Source: Luteimonas saliphila
GTDB taxonomy: Bacteria > Pseudomonadota > Gammaproteobacteria > Xanthomonadales > Xanthomonadaceae
Length of the DNA: 64,000 nucleotides
Reading direction: 5' to 3'
NCBI RefSeq assembly: GCF_016774335.1
Contig: NZ_JAETWA010000036.1
Span: 50,762-114,761 of the forward strand
In this document: positions 25,379-34,032 of the stretch, one piece after another
Layout: each line of letters opens with the position of its first letter
How positions within the stretch are numbered: the first letter of the stretch is position 1
Program-made: the position numbers and the translations under genes
Notes under the pieces: model-generated
What the model saw: the letters and a program-made list of their open reading frames with translations, nothing else
What the model was told of the DNA's origin: nothing
Databases searched by the model: none

Positions 25379-26340
25379 GCCCCTGCCCCCGGGAGGTCGA
25401 CCTCGCGCAGCGGCCGCCCGAACACCGGCATGCCCTGCGCATCCCATTGCAGCGGCTGCAGGCAGGTGTGGCGATCGGGATTCCACAGCGGATCTCCTTC
25501 GATGTCGCGATGGTTGCGTGCGTGGTAGACCAGCAGGTCGGTGCTGTCGTCCTCGGCCACGGTGAAGCTGTTGTGCCCGGGGCCGAACACTTCGCGCTCC
25601 GGGTCCGAGACGAACACCGGCTGCGGCGACTTGTGCCAGCTGCCCGGGTCGAGCAGGTCGGCATCGACATCGGCCCACAGCAGGCCCATCGCATAGCGCT
25701 CGTCGGTCGCGCTGGCCGAATAGGTGACGAACACGCGGCCGTGGCGGATGAGCACCGAGGGTCCCTCATTGACCAGGAAGCCCTGCACTTCCCAGTCGAA
25801 CTCGGGCTTCGTCAGCAGCACGGGTTCGCCTTCGATATGCAGGCCATCGCGCATGCGCGCAATGTAGAGGTTGGAGTTGCCGGCGATGTCCGGATGCTTC
25901 TGCGCCCACAGGTAGTAGCCCACGCCGCGATGCTCGAAGCGGGTGGCGTCGAGGCAGAAGGCATCGATGCCGCTGTCCACCCGGCCGGCGAATTGCCACT
26001 CGCCCTGCATCGGATCGGGCGAAGGATTGCGCAGCGCGTACATGCGGTGCTGGAACAGGTCGTCCCTGATCTCGCGCGAGGGCGCGGCGGCGAAGTAGAC
26101 GTGCCACACGCCGTCGACGCGGTGCAGTTCGGGTGCCCAGACCAGCGAACTCGCCGGGCCGGTGGGCGGCGCGGTCCACAGCGTCTTCTCCTCCGCCTGC
26201 GCCAGTCCGGCCAGCGTCGGCGAACGCCGCAGCACCACGCGGTCGTATTCCGGCACCGAGGCGGTGAAGTGGTAGTGCCGATCGTGCCGCGAGATGTGCG
26301 GGTCGGCGCGATTGGGGATGAAGGGGTTGCGGAGTTGCAT
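25375..26340 (-). CDS. Cytosolic GH43 alpha-L-arabinofuranosidase
   Basis: A 321-residue GH43 protein without a signal peptide, beginning MQLRNPFIPNRADPHI, where Asp13 is the expected base. Later motifs are SLVWAPELHRVDGVWHVYFA, the Asp in GIDAFCLDATRF and Glu in VNEGPSVLIRHGRVFVTYS as acid. It probably trims imported arabino-oligosaccharides from the end inside the cell. It lies 23 bases downstream of the GPH symporter gene and overlaps the secreted GH43 downstream, supporting import followed by internal cleavage. Linkage preference cannot be read. Confidence 0.87.
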   Translation of the reverse strand: MQLRNPFIPNRADPHISRHDRHYHFTASVPEYDRVVLRRSPTLAGLAQAEEKTLWTAPPTGPASSLVWAPELHRVDGVWHVYFAAAPSREIRDDLFQHRMYALRNPSPDPMQGEWQFAGRVDSGIDAFCLDATRFEHRGVGYYLWAQKHPDIAGNSNLYIARMRDGLHIEGEPVLLTKPEFDWEVQGFLVNEGPSVLIRHGRVFVTYSASATDERYAMGLLWADVDADLLDPGSWHKSPQPVFVSDPEREVFGPGHNSFTVAEDDSTDLLVYHARNHRDIEGDPLWNPDRHTCLQPLQWDAQGMPVFGRPLREVDLPGAGA

Positions 26341-26363
26341 CGAACGATTCCGTTGGAGGCCGC

Positions 26364-27713
26364 TCACGCGCCGGGCGCGTCGACCAGGATCTTCTGCTTG
26401 ATCTGCAGGTAGTAGCCGTCGGTGATGCGGTAGAAGAACATCACCCCGCCCATCAGCGCGTGGAACAGCCCGGGGATGATGGTCAGCATCAGCGCGATGC
26501 CGTTGAGCGCCTGCGGCGTCTGCACCTGGTCGGGCACGTAGTGGAACCAGCCCAGCAGCAGGCCCACGATCGCGCCGGCCACGCCCATGCCCGCCTTCTG
26601 GCAGAACGAGATGCCGCCCATCGAGAGCCCGGCCACGCGGCGGCCGTCCTTGGCGTGGCCGTAGTCCACCGCCTCCACGATCGCCGACCAGAACACCGGC
26701 GCGTGCAGGTCGACCACGAAGCAGATCAGGAAATAGAACACGAAGGCCAGCGCCACGTCGCCCGGCTGCACCAGGAAGTACATCGCCACGCTGAGCACGC
26801 CGACCGCCAGCTGGGTCCAGCGGAACATCGCCACCTTGCACCAGCGCTTGGTGATCCAGGTGGACGCCACCATCGCCAGGATCGCCGCGCCCACGCCGGT
26901 GGCCAGGAAGGCCGACAGCATCTTCGCGTCGCCTCCCAGGTAGTACTTGGCGTAGTAGGCCGCGACCGAACCGCGGACCACATAGCCGATGGTGCCGATC
27001 ACGCACACCGCGCACAGCAGCAGCCACTGGTCGTTGCGCAGCAGCAGGCGCAGTTGCTGCGCCAGCGGCGTGCGGTCGACGTGGTGGCGGATGCGCTCGG
27101 TGGTGGTGAAGAAGCAGAACAGGAACAGCACGGTCGCCATCAGTCCCATCAGCCCCATCGCCCAGCGGTAGCCTTCGGCCAGGTCACCCCCGCCCCAGGA
27201 CTCGGCCAGCACCGGCACCAGGATGGTCACCATGAACGCGGCGATCTTGGCGAAGAACAGGCGATAGCCGTTGGCCGACAGCCGCTCCTTGGGATCGGCG
27301 GTCAGCACGCCGATCAGCGAGATGTAGGGGATGGTGACCACGGTGAAGCACAGCGTCACCAGGATGTAGGTGGCGTAGGCCCAGGCCAGCTTGGCGCCGT
27401 ACTCGGCGTCGGGCGTGGTGAAGGTGAGGAACACCGAAATGCCGAACGGCACCGCGAACACGAGGAAGTACGGCCGGTAGCGGCCCCAGCGCGTCTCGAT
27501 GCGGTCGGTGACCATGCCCATCAGCGGGTCGGTCACCGCGTCGAGCAGACGCACCGCCAGCAGCAGCAGGGCGACGTCGTGCGGGCGCAGCCCGAAGACG
27601 TCGGTATAGAAGAAGGTGATGATCAGCATCATCGACGAGATGACGACGTTCACCGCCATGTCGCCGGCGCCGAATCCCACCTTCTCGAGCACCGACAGCT
27701 TCTGGTCCTGCAT
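26364..27713 (-). CDS. GPH-family glycoside/pentoside:cation symporter
   Basis: Inner-membrane secondary transporter of 449 residues with about 12 helices, of the glycoside-pentoside-hexuronide:cation symporter family (MelB/XylP-like). Visible features are GFGAGDMAVNVV at the N-terminus, RLLDAVTDPLMGMVTDR after the second helix and ETRWGRYRPYFL. It begins MQDQKLSVLEKVG. As first gene of the unit with a cytosolic GH43, it probably imports short arabino-oligosaccharides, giving a second uptake route beside the ABC importer. The gene is divergent from the LysR regulator, and the candidate operator lies about 115 bases upstream of its start. Confidence 0.9.
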   Translation of the reverse strand: MQDQKLSVLEKVGFGAGDMAVNVVISSMMLIITFFYTDVFGLRPHDVALLLLAVRLLDAVTDPLMGMVTDRIETRWGRYRPYFLVFAVPFGISVFLTFTTPDAEYGAKLAWAYATYILVTLCFTVVTIPYISLIGVLTADPKERLSANGYRLFFAKIAAFMVTILVPVLAESWGGGDLAEGYRWAMGLMGLMATVLFLFCFFTTTERIRHHVDRTPLAQQLRLLLRNDQWLLLCAVCVIGTIGYVVRGSVAAYYAKYYLGGDAKMLSAFLATGVGAAILAMVASTWITKRWCKVAMFRWTQLAVGVLSVAMYFLVQPGDVALAFVFYFLICFVVDLHAPVFWSAIVEAVDYGHAKDGRRVAGLSMGGISFCQKAGMGVAGAIVGLLLGWFHYVPDQVQTPQALNGIALMLTIIPGLFHALMGGVMFFYRITDGYYLQIKQKILVDAPGA

Positions 27714-27792
27714 CGCCCCTCCGCGATGGCCCGGCCGACGCCACGGTCGCGTGGCGCCTGGCGGCGGTCCGACCTTATTCTGGTCGGCGCAT

Positions 27793-27842
27793 GGATATGC
27801 AACAAATAAGAAAATCGCGATAATCCATATCGAACCCGATAT
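27793..27842. promoter_or_regulatory. Divergent promoter region with candidate operator
   Basis: Between the GPH symporter and the LysR gene lies ATATCGAACCCGATAT (27827-27842), with perfect 6-base arms ATATCG/CGATAT. It matches the site at 12565-12580 in 13 of 16 positions. A possible -10 (GATAAT, 27819-27824) and GGATATGCAACAAAT (27793-27807) lie alongside. The operator ends only 12 bases before the regulator GTG, as expected for autoregulation. Confidence 0.55.
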
Positions 27843-27854
27843 AGGATCCGGTCC

Positions 27855-28820
27855 GTGCCCAACCCGCCCTGGTTCGTCCGTGCGCGCCTGAAGACGCGGC
27901 AATTGATGTTGCTGATCGCGATCGAAGAGCACGGCAACATCCACCGTGCCGCCGAATCGCTGAACATGTCGCAGCCGGCGGCGTCGAAGCTGCTCAAGGA
28001 CCTCGAGGACCTGATCGGCGTGCCGCTGTTCGAGCGCCTCCCGCGCGGCATGCGCCCGACCTGGTACGGCGAGAGCATGATCCGCCACGCCCGCATCGCC
28101 CTGGCCAGCCTCGGCGAGGCCGGCGCGGAGATCGAGGCGCTCAAGGCCGGCCACGCCGGCAACGTCGCCATCGGCGCGATCGCCGGTCCGGCGATGACCC
28201 TGCTGCCGCCGGCACTGGCGCGGCTCGACCAGGCCCATCCCGACCTGCGCGTCTCGGTGGTGGTCGAGAGCAGCGACGTGCTGCTCGAACAGTTGACCCA
28301 GAACCGGATCGACCTGATGGTCGGCCGCCTGTTCGCACGCCACGACAAGCGCAACCTGCAGTACGAACCGATCGCGGAAGAAGACGTGTGCGCGATCGCG
28401 CGTCCCGGGCATCCGCTGCTGTCGCGTCGCAAGCCGGGACTGGCCGAACTGGCCAAGCTGCCCTGGGTGGTGCCGCCCGAAGGCAGCGTGCTGCGCCACC
28501 GCTTCGAGCTGATGTTCCAGAACGCGGGGCTGCAGGCGCCGCGCCAGGTGACGGGCACCGCCGCCCTGGTGCTGCTGCCGCGGCTGCTGCAGGACAGCGA
28601 CCACCTGGCCGTGGTCCCGGTGGACGTGGCCCGGCACTACGCCGCGCACGGGATGGTGAAGATCGTGCCGGTGGAGCTGTCGTGCCGGATGGACTCGTTC
28701 GGCTTCATCACCCGCACCGACTGGCTGCTGTCGCCGGGCGCGCGCACGGTGCTGGCGACGCTGAAGATGGCGGCCCGGCAGGTCTATGCGCCGGCGGCAC
28801 GGGTGTCGCGCAAGGACTGA
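27855..28820 (+). CDS. LysR-family transcriptional regulator, GbpR-like
   Basis: DNA-binding regulator of 321 residues, starting at a GTG preceded by AGGA at an 8-base spacing. The N-terminal winged helix-turn-helix (about 10-70) reads IHRAAESLNMSQPAASKLLKD, and the rest is a LysR substrate-binding domain. The N-terminal RLKTRQLMLLIAIEEHGNIH is typical of GbpR-type regulators, which control galactose, arabinose or fucose uptake genes in Agrobacterium and Azospirillum. Divergent placement from the symporter gene suggests it controls the arabinose genes and itself; the inducer is unknown, perhaps L-arabinose or a pathway intermediate. Confidence 0.88.
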   Translation: MPNPPWFVRARLKTRQLMLLIAIEEHGNIHRAAESLNMSQPAASKLLKDLEDLIGVPLFERLPRGMRPTWYGESMIRHARIALASLGEAGAEIEALKAGHAGNVAIGAIAGPAMTLLPPALARLDQAHPDLRVSVVVESSDVLLEQLTQNRIDLMVGRLFARHDKRNLQYEPIAEEDVCAIARPGHPLLSRRKPGLAELAKLPWVVPPEGSVLRHRFELMFQNAGLQAPRQVTGTAALVLLPRLLQDSDHLAVVPVDVARHYAAHGMVKIVPVELSCRMDSFGFITRTDWLLSPGARTVLATLKMAARQVYAPAARVSRKD

Positions 28821-28855
28821 AGGTGCAGCGCGGCGCCTGAGCCATAGCGGTACAC

Positions 28856-28874
28856 GTATCGCAACCGGCGTTAT
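28856..28874. promoter_or_regulatory. Weak candidate operator before the dehydratase gene
   Basis: GTATCGCAACCGGCGTTAT lies in the 169-base gap before the dehydratase gene and shares TATCG..AACC with the sites at 12565 and 27827, but lacks the clean ATAT arm symmetry. It is followed by an AT-rich TTATTGTTATTTTT tract that could be part of the promoter. Confidence 0.3.
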
Positions 28875-28989
28875 TGTTATTTTTCGTGCATGGCTCGGCC
28901 CGTTAGCATCGCGGCACGGGGCCGGCGCGGATCAGGGATCCGCGGGTTCCGTCGCGACCATCCCTTTCCCGGGCAGGATCCCCGACCGC

Positions 28990-30714
28990 ATGAGCGCAGC
29001 ACGAAAACCGGCACGCCGCAGCCAGCAGTGGTTCGGCCGCGACGGCAAGCAGGGGTTCTACTACCGCAGCTGGCTCAAGGGCCTGGGCCTGCCACACGAG
29101 ATGTTCGACGGCCGCCCGGTGATCGGCATCTGCAACACCTGGTCGGAACTCACGCCCTGCAATTCCTCGTTCCGCGAGCTGGCCGAGCACGTCAAGCGCG
29201 GCGTGTACGAGGCCGGCGGCTTCCCGCTGGAGTTCCCGGTGATGTCGCTGGGCGAAACCCAGATGCGGCCCACGGCCATGCTGTTCCGCAACCTCGCCTC
29301 GATGGACGTGGAAGAATCGATCCGCGCCAATCCCATCGACGGCGTGGTGCTGCTGATGGGCTGCGACAAGACCACGCCCGCGCTGCTGATGGGCGCGGCC
29401 AGCGTCGACCTGCCGGCGATCGGGGTTTCGGGCGGGCCTTCGCTGTCCGGCAACTGGCGCGGCAGGCCGGTGGGCTCGGGCACGGGCGTGATCGAGATGT
29501 CGGAGATGGTGCGCGCCGGCACGCTGACGCAGGAGGAATTCACCGAGGCCGAGGCCTGCATGCAGCGCTCCAAGGGCAGTTGCATGACCATGGGCACCGC
29601 CTCGACGATGGCCAGCATGGTCGAGGCGCTGGGCATGTCGCTGCCGGAGAACGCGGCGATCCCGGCGGTGGATTCCCGCCGCTTTCGCCTGGCCCACCTG
29701 TCGGGCCGCCGCATCGTGGAGATGGTGCGCGAGGACCTGCGCATGTCGAAGGTGCTCACGCGCGAGGCGTTCGCCAATGCGATCCGCGCCAATGCCGCGA
29801 TCGGCGGCTCGACCAATGCGGTGATCCACCTGCTGGCGATCGCCGGGCGCCTGGGCGTGCCGCTGACGCTCGAAGACTGGGACGCGATCGGCTCGCGCCT
29901 GCCCTGCCTGGTCAACCTCAAGCCGTCGGGCGAGTACCTGATGGAGGATTTCTACTACGCCGGCGGCCTGCCCGCGGTGCTGCGCGAGATCTCCGCGCAC
30001 CTCGACCTCGATGCGATGACGGTCAATGGCCGCAGCCTCGGCGAGAACATCGCCGATGCGCCGTGCTGGAACCGCGACGTGATCCGCCCGCTGGACCAGC
30101 CGCTACGGCCCGAAGCCGGCATCGCGGTGCTGCGCGGCAACCTGGCGCCCGATGGCGCGGTGGTCAAGCCGTCGGCGGCCTCGCCACACCTGCTGAAGCA
30201 CCGCGGCCGTGCGGTGGTGTTCGAGGGCATCGGCGATCTCAAGGCGCGCATCGACGACGAATCGCTCGACATCGACGAACACAGCATCATGGTGCTCAAG
30301 CACTGCGGCCCGCGCGGCTATCCCGGCATGGCCGAGGTCGGCAACATGCCGCTGCCGCCGAAGCTGCTGCGCCGCGGCGTCACCGACCTGGTGCGGATCT
30401 CCGACGCGCGCATGAGCGGCACCGCCTACGGCACCGTGGTGCTGCACGTCTCGCCCGAAGCCGCGGCCGGCGGCCCGCTGGCGCTGGTACGCGAGGGCGA
30501 CATGATCGAACTCGACGTGCCCGGCCGGCGCCTGCACCTTGACGTGCCGGAGGCCGAACTCGAACGCCGCCGCGCGGAATGGGTGCCGCCGCCCGCACCC
30601 GCGCGCGGCTGGAGCAAGCTCTACGTCGACCACGTGCAGCAGGCGCACCTGGGCGCCGACCTCGACTTCCTCGTCGGCGGCAGCGGCGACGACGTCGCCG
30701 GGGATTCGCACTGA
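28990..30714 (+). CDS. L-arabinonate dehydratase, IlvD/Edd family
   Basis: Dehydrates L-arabinonate to 2-keto-3-deoxy-L-arabinonate. The 574-residue length fits the pentonate dehydratase branch. Iron-sulphur ligands appear as Cys57 (SELTPCNSS), Cys125 (MGCDKTTP) and Cys198 (KGSCMTMG). Lys127 is the position carbamylated in the Rhizobium leguminosarum arabinonate dehydratase, where I recall the ligands as Cys59, Cys127, Cys200 and Lys129, a constant shift of two. A Ser near 476 (DARMSGTAYG) matches the proposed catalytic base. The frame is open further upstream, but MSAARKPARRSQQWF is the natural start. It follows the LysR gene in the same direction but has its own promoter-like gap. Confidence 0.9.
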   Translation: MSAARKPARRSQQWFGRDGKQGFYYRSWLKGLGLPHEMFDGRPVIGICNTWSELTPCNSSFRELAEHVKRGVYEAGGFPLEFPVMSLGETQMRPTAMLFRNLASMDVEESIRANPIDGVVLLMGCDKTTPALLMGAASVDLPAIGVSGGPSLSGNWRGRPVGSGTGVIEMSEMVRAGTLTQEEFTEAEACMQRSKGSCMTMGTASTMASMVEALGMSLPENAAIPAVDSRRFRLAHLSGRRIVEMVREDLRMSKVLTREAFANAIRANAAIGGSTNAVIHLLAIAGRLGVPLTLEDWDAIGSRLPCLVNLKPSGEYLMEDFYYAGGLPAVLREISAHLDLDAMTVNGRSLGENIADAPCWNRDVIRPLDQPLRPEAGIAVLRGNLAPDGAVVKPSAASPHLLKHRGRAVVFEGIGDLKARIDDESLDIDEHSIMVLKHCGPRGYPGMAEVGNMPLPPKLLRRGVTDLVRISDARMSGTAYGTVVLHVSPEAAAGGPLALVREGDMIELDVPGRRLHLDVPEAELERRRAEWVPPPAPARGWSKLYVDHVQQAHLGADLDFLVGGSGDDVAGDSH

Positions 30715-30723
30715 GGCGCATGG

Positions 30724-31380
30724 CAGACGTCCCGTCCGCCTGCAGCGAACCTGTCGGGGTGGCGTGCAGCGAACCTGCCCGATCCATTCTCGGCGAACCT
30801 GCTCAATCCACTTGCAGCCAACCTGTCATTTCGACCGAAGGGAGAAATCTCCTGACCAGGCGCGCGAAGCCTTCGGTCGCACAACGCCGGGGCCTCGCAC
30901 GGCGCGAGATTCCTCACCCGCTGCGCGGGTTCGGAATGACAACCTGGCTGCGCGCAGTCGGGATGACAGGCTTTCTCCGGCCCACCTGCAGACAACCTGT
31001 CATTTCGACCGAAGGGAGAAATCCCCTGGCCGGGTGCGCGAAGCCTTCAGTCGCACAACGCCGGGGCCTCGCACGGCGCGAGATTCCTCATCCGCTGCGC
31101 GGGTTCGGAATGACAGATTGGCTGCGCGCAGTCGGAATGACAGGTTGGCTGCGCGCGTCTGGAATGAAAAGTTGGCTGCGCGGAGTCGGAACGACAGGCT
31201 TTGCCCGGCCGACCTGCAGCGAACCTGTCATTTCGACCGAAGGGAGAAATCTGCTGACCAGGCGCGCGAAGCCTTCAGTCGCACAGCGCCGGGGCCTCGC
31301 ATGGCGCAAGATTCCTCATCCGCTGCGCGGGTTCGGAATGACAGATTGGCTGCGCGGAGTCGGAATGACAGGTCGTGCCC
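30724..31380. repeat. Array of three 118-bp TGTCATT-ended repeats with short satellite repeats
   Basis: Between the dehydratase and GH127 genes (30715-31405) there is no gene. Three near-identical 118-base copies lie at 30824-30941, 30998-31115 and 31226-31343. Each starts TGTCATTTCGACC and ends GGTTCGGAATGACA, imperfect inverted ends. Between and around them are short repeats: about 27 bases built on TTGGCTGCGCG.AGTCGGAATGACAG (30942-30969, 31117-31200, 31345-31373) and TGCAGCGAACCTGTC-like blocks (30738-30827, 30987-30998, 31215-31226). The ends match the element at 11270-11366. They look like non-autonomous mobile repeats amplified in tandem. Confidence 0.85.
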
Positions 31381-31405
31381 CGCCGCCGTCCCTACGGAGT
31401 CACTG

Positions 31406-33838
31406 ATGCCAGGTCCGCTGCCAGGAACATGCCACGATCGCCGCCGCTTCCTCGCCGCGGCGGCATCGACCGCGCTGCTGCCCGCGGCGTCGCTGCTGCC
31501 TGGTGTCGCGATGGCGTCGAGCCCGGCACGCGGCGGCAAGCCGTTCGCGCTCGCCGACATCGCGCTGGGCGACGGCCCCTTCGCGCGGTCGCAGGCGCTC
31601 AACCTGCGCTACCTCGCCGCGCTCGACGTCGACCGCCTGCTCGCGCCGTACCGGATCGAAGCCGGCCTGCCCTCGCCCGCGCCGAAGTATCCGAATTGGG
31701 AATCGATGGGCCTCGACGGCCACACCGCCGGCCACTACCTCACCGCACTGGCGCAGCAGGCGGCGCAGGGCGACGCAGCGATGCGGCAGCGGCTCGACGC
31801 CATGGTCGAGGGCCTTGCGCAATGCCAGCAGGCCAACGGCAACGGCTACCTCGGCGGCGTGCCCAACGGGCGCGTGCTGTGGGAGCGCATCGTCTCGGGC
31901 GAATTCGAGGCGGAGGCGTTCTCGCTCGAAGGCGCCTGGGTCCCGTTCTACAACCTGCACAAGATGTACGCGGGCCTGCGCGATGCCTGGCTGATGACGG
32001 GCAACGCCACCGCGCGCGAGCTGCTGGTGCGCTTCGCCGACTGGTGCGACGCACTGGTGGCGAACCTCGACGACACGCAGCTGCAGCGCATCCTCGACAC
32101 CGAGCACGGCGGCATGAACGAGGTGCTCGCCGACGTCTACGCCATCACCGGCGAGCGCAAGTACCTGCGCCTGGCGCGCCGCTTCTGCCACCGCGCCATC
32201 CTCGACCCGCTGCTGCGCCGCGAGGACGCGCTCGACGGCCTGCACGCCAATACCCAGATCCCGAAGGTGATCGGCTTCGCCCGCATCGGCGAACTCGACG
32301 ACGAACCGGCGTGGATCGACGCGGCGCGTTTTTTCTGGGAGACAGTGGCGCAGCGGCGCAGCATCGCCTTCGGCGGCAACAGCGTGCGCGAGCATTTCAA
32401 CCCGGTCGACGACTTCGACACGATGCTGGCCTCGCGCGAGGGCCCGGAGACCTGCAACAGCTACAACATGCTGCGCCTGACCCAACTGCTGCACCGGATC
32501 GATCCGCTGCCGCGGTACGCCGATTTCTACGAGCGGACGCTGTACAACCACATCCTCTCCACCCAGCACCCCGACCACGGCGGGCTGGTGTACTTCACCC
32601 CGATCCGGCCGCGGCACTACCGCGTGTACTCGCAGCCGACGCAGTGCTTCTGGTGCTGCGTCGGCACCGGCATGGAGAACCACGGCCGCCACGGCGCGTT
32701 CGCCTACACCTACGACGACGACACGCTGGACGTGAACCTGTACCTGGCCTCGACGCTCGACTGGCGCGTGCGCGGCCTGTTGCTGCGGCAGGATACGGCG
32801 TTCCCGGATGAACCGCGCAGCACCCTGCACCTGCAACTGGCGCAGCCGCAGTCATTCGCGCTGCGACTGCGTCATCCGGGCTGGCTCCACGGCGCACTCG
32901 TCGTCACTATCAATGGCGAACGCTGGCCGCTGTCGTCGGCACCCGGCAGCTTCGCCAGCATTGCCCGCACCTGGCGCGATGGCGACCAGGTCGGGATCGA
33001 ACTGCCGATGCGCACGCGCATCGAGGACCTGCCCGACGGCTCGGACTGGGTCGCGTTGATGCATGGCCCGCTGATGCTTGCCGCGCGTACCGGTGTTGAG
33101 GACCTCGACGGCCTGATCGCCGACGACGGCCGCGGCAGCCACATCGCACCCGGCCCCTACCAGCCGCTGGACCGCGCGCCGATGCTGGTCGGCGAACGCG
33201 ACACGCTGGCCGCGCGGATCGAACCGGTGGAAGGCGAACCGCTCGCCTTCACCGCCGGCGCGCTGATCCGGCCCGGCGAGTTCGCCCGCCTGCGGCTCGA
33301 GCCGCTGTCGCGCGTGCACGACGCACGCTACATGGCCTACTGGCGCACCGCGACGGCCGCCGAGTATCCGGCCGTGCTCGCTGCGATCGAGGCCGAGGAG
33401 CGCGAGCGACAGGCACTGGAGGCGCGCACCCTCGACCAGGTGCAGCCTGGCGAACAGCAGCCCGAGGTCGAACACGGCTATGCGGGTGAGGACTCGGTCA
33501 CCGGCCTGCTGCTCGGCCGCCGCTGGCGCGATGCCGGCGGCTGGTTCGAGTACCGCCTGACGGCCAGGCGCTACACCGGCGATACGCCGCTGACGCTGCA
33601 GCTCACGCTGCTGGGCAGCGAATGGAACGTGGCGATGGACGTACGGGTCGACGGCCGCACGCTGGAGACGATCGTCTTCGACGGCAAGGGCGCGGACGAC
33701 CTCGGCGCGCGCGACATCGCGCTGCCCCCGGCGCTGGCACGCGCCGCGCGCGGCGACGGCATCCGCGTGCGCTTCGTCGCCCACGACGGGCGCCGCACGC
33801 CGCGCCTCTTCGGCGTGCGGCTGCTCGCGGCCCGCTGA
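31406..33838 (+). CDS. GH127/DUF1680 beta-L-arabinofuranosidase with Tat-like signal
   Basis: Probable beta-L-arabinofuranosidase, acting on beta-linked arabinose such as that on hydroxyproline-rich plant glycoproteins. The 810-residue product starts at an ATG with GGAG 6 bases upstream. DRRRFLAAAAS near residue 11 is a twin-arginine-like export signal. The (alpha/alpha)6 barrel has the zinc/cysteine centre of the family: Glu and Cys in GPETCNSYNM and the pair Cys-Cys in CFWCCVGTGMENH, where one Cys is the proposed nucleophile in Bifidobacterium HypBA1. GHYLTALA and YNLHKMYAGLRDA also match. Export by Tat would fit cofactor loading before secretion. GH146, which shares the fold, is the alternative. 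Confidence 0.88.
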   Translation: MPGPLPGTCHDRRRFLAAAASTALLPAASLLPGVAMASSPARGGKPFALADIALGDGPFARSQALNLRYLAALDVDRLLAPYRIEAGLPSPAPKYPNWESMGLDGHTAGHYLTALAQQAAQGDAAMRQRLDAMVEGLAQCQQANGNGYLGGVPNGRVLWERIVSGEFEAEAFSLEGAWVPFYNLHKMYAGLRDAWLMTGNATARELLVRFADWCDALVANLDDTQLQRILDTEHGGMNEVLADVYAITGERKYLRLARRFCHRAILDPLLRREDALDGLHANTQIPKVIGFARIGELDDEPAWIDAARFFWETVAQRRSIAFGGNSVREHFNPVDDFDTMLASREGPETCNSYNMLRLTQLLHRIDPLPRYADFYERTLYNHILSTQHPDHGGLVYFTPIRPRHYRVYSQPTQCFWCCVGTGMENHGRHGAFAYTYDDDTLDVNLYLASTLDWRVRGLLLRQDTAFPDEPRSTLHLQLAQPQSFALRLRHPGWLHGALVVTINGERWPLSSAPGSFASIARTWRDGDQVGIELPMRTRIEDLPDGSDWVALMHGPLMLAARTGVEDLDGLIADDGRGSHIAPGPYQPLDRAPMLVGERDTLAARIEPVEGEPLAFTAGALIRPGEFARLRLEPLSRVHDARYMAYWRTATAAEYPAVLAAIEAEERERQALEARTLDQVQPGEQQPEVEHGYAGEDSVTGLLLGRRWRDAGGWFEYRLTARRYTGDTPLTLQLTLLGSEWNVAMDVRVDGRTLETIVFDGKGADDLGARDIALPPALARAARGDGIRVRFVAHDGRRTPRLFGVRLLAAR

Positions 33839-33862
33839 CCGCGTTCCCCACCCGCGGGGCCC

Positions 33863-34032
33863 GTAGCCCGGGTAAGCGCAGCGCACCCGGGACCCCGCGA
33901 CCCCGCGACCCCGCGCTCCCATGGCAACACGCAGGCCATCTCCCGAGTTGCAAGCCCAACGCTTATCGCGGCGACGGATTCGCCCCGACCAGGGCTTCAC
34001 GCGGTAGCCCGGGTAAGCGCAGCGCACCCGGG
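33863..34032. repeat. Two copies of a CCCGGGTAAGCGCAGCGCACCCGGG repeat
   Basis: TAGCCCGGGTAAGCGCAGC followed by GCACCCGGGA occurs at 33863-33892 and again at 34003-34032. Each copy is an inverted repeat with arms CCCGGGT/ACCCGGG. The flanking bases are also partly duplicated (CGCAGGCATCTCCCGAG-like at about 33932 and 34044). This fills most of the 367-base gap between the convergent GH127 and hutG genes. The remainder shows nothing else. Confidence 0.75.

Noticed and set aside
31117..31200. Short repeats that look like a small CRISPR array
   Set aside because: The repeats adjoin without unique spacers, vary in sequence, and there are no cas genes; they are satellites of the 118-bp elements.
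30539..31405. In-frame extension of the GH127 gene through the repeat array
   Set aside because: The extension translates the repeats into FDRREKS-type peptides; the Tat-like signal and GGAG site fix the start at 31406.
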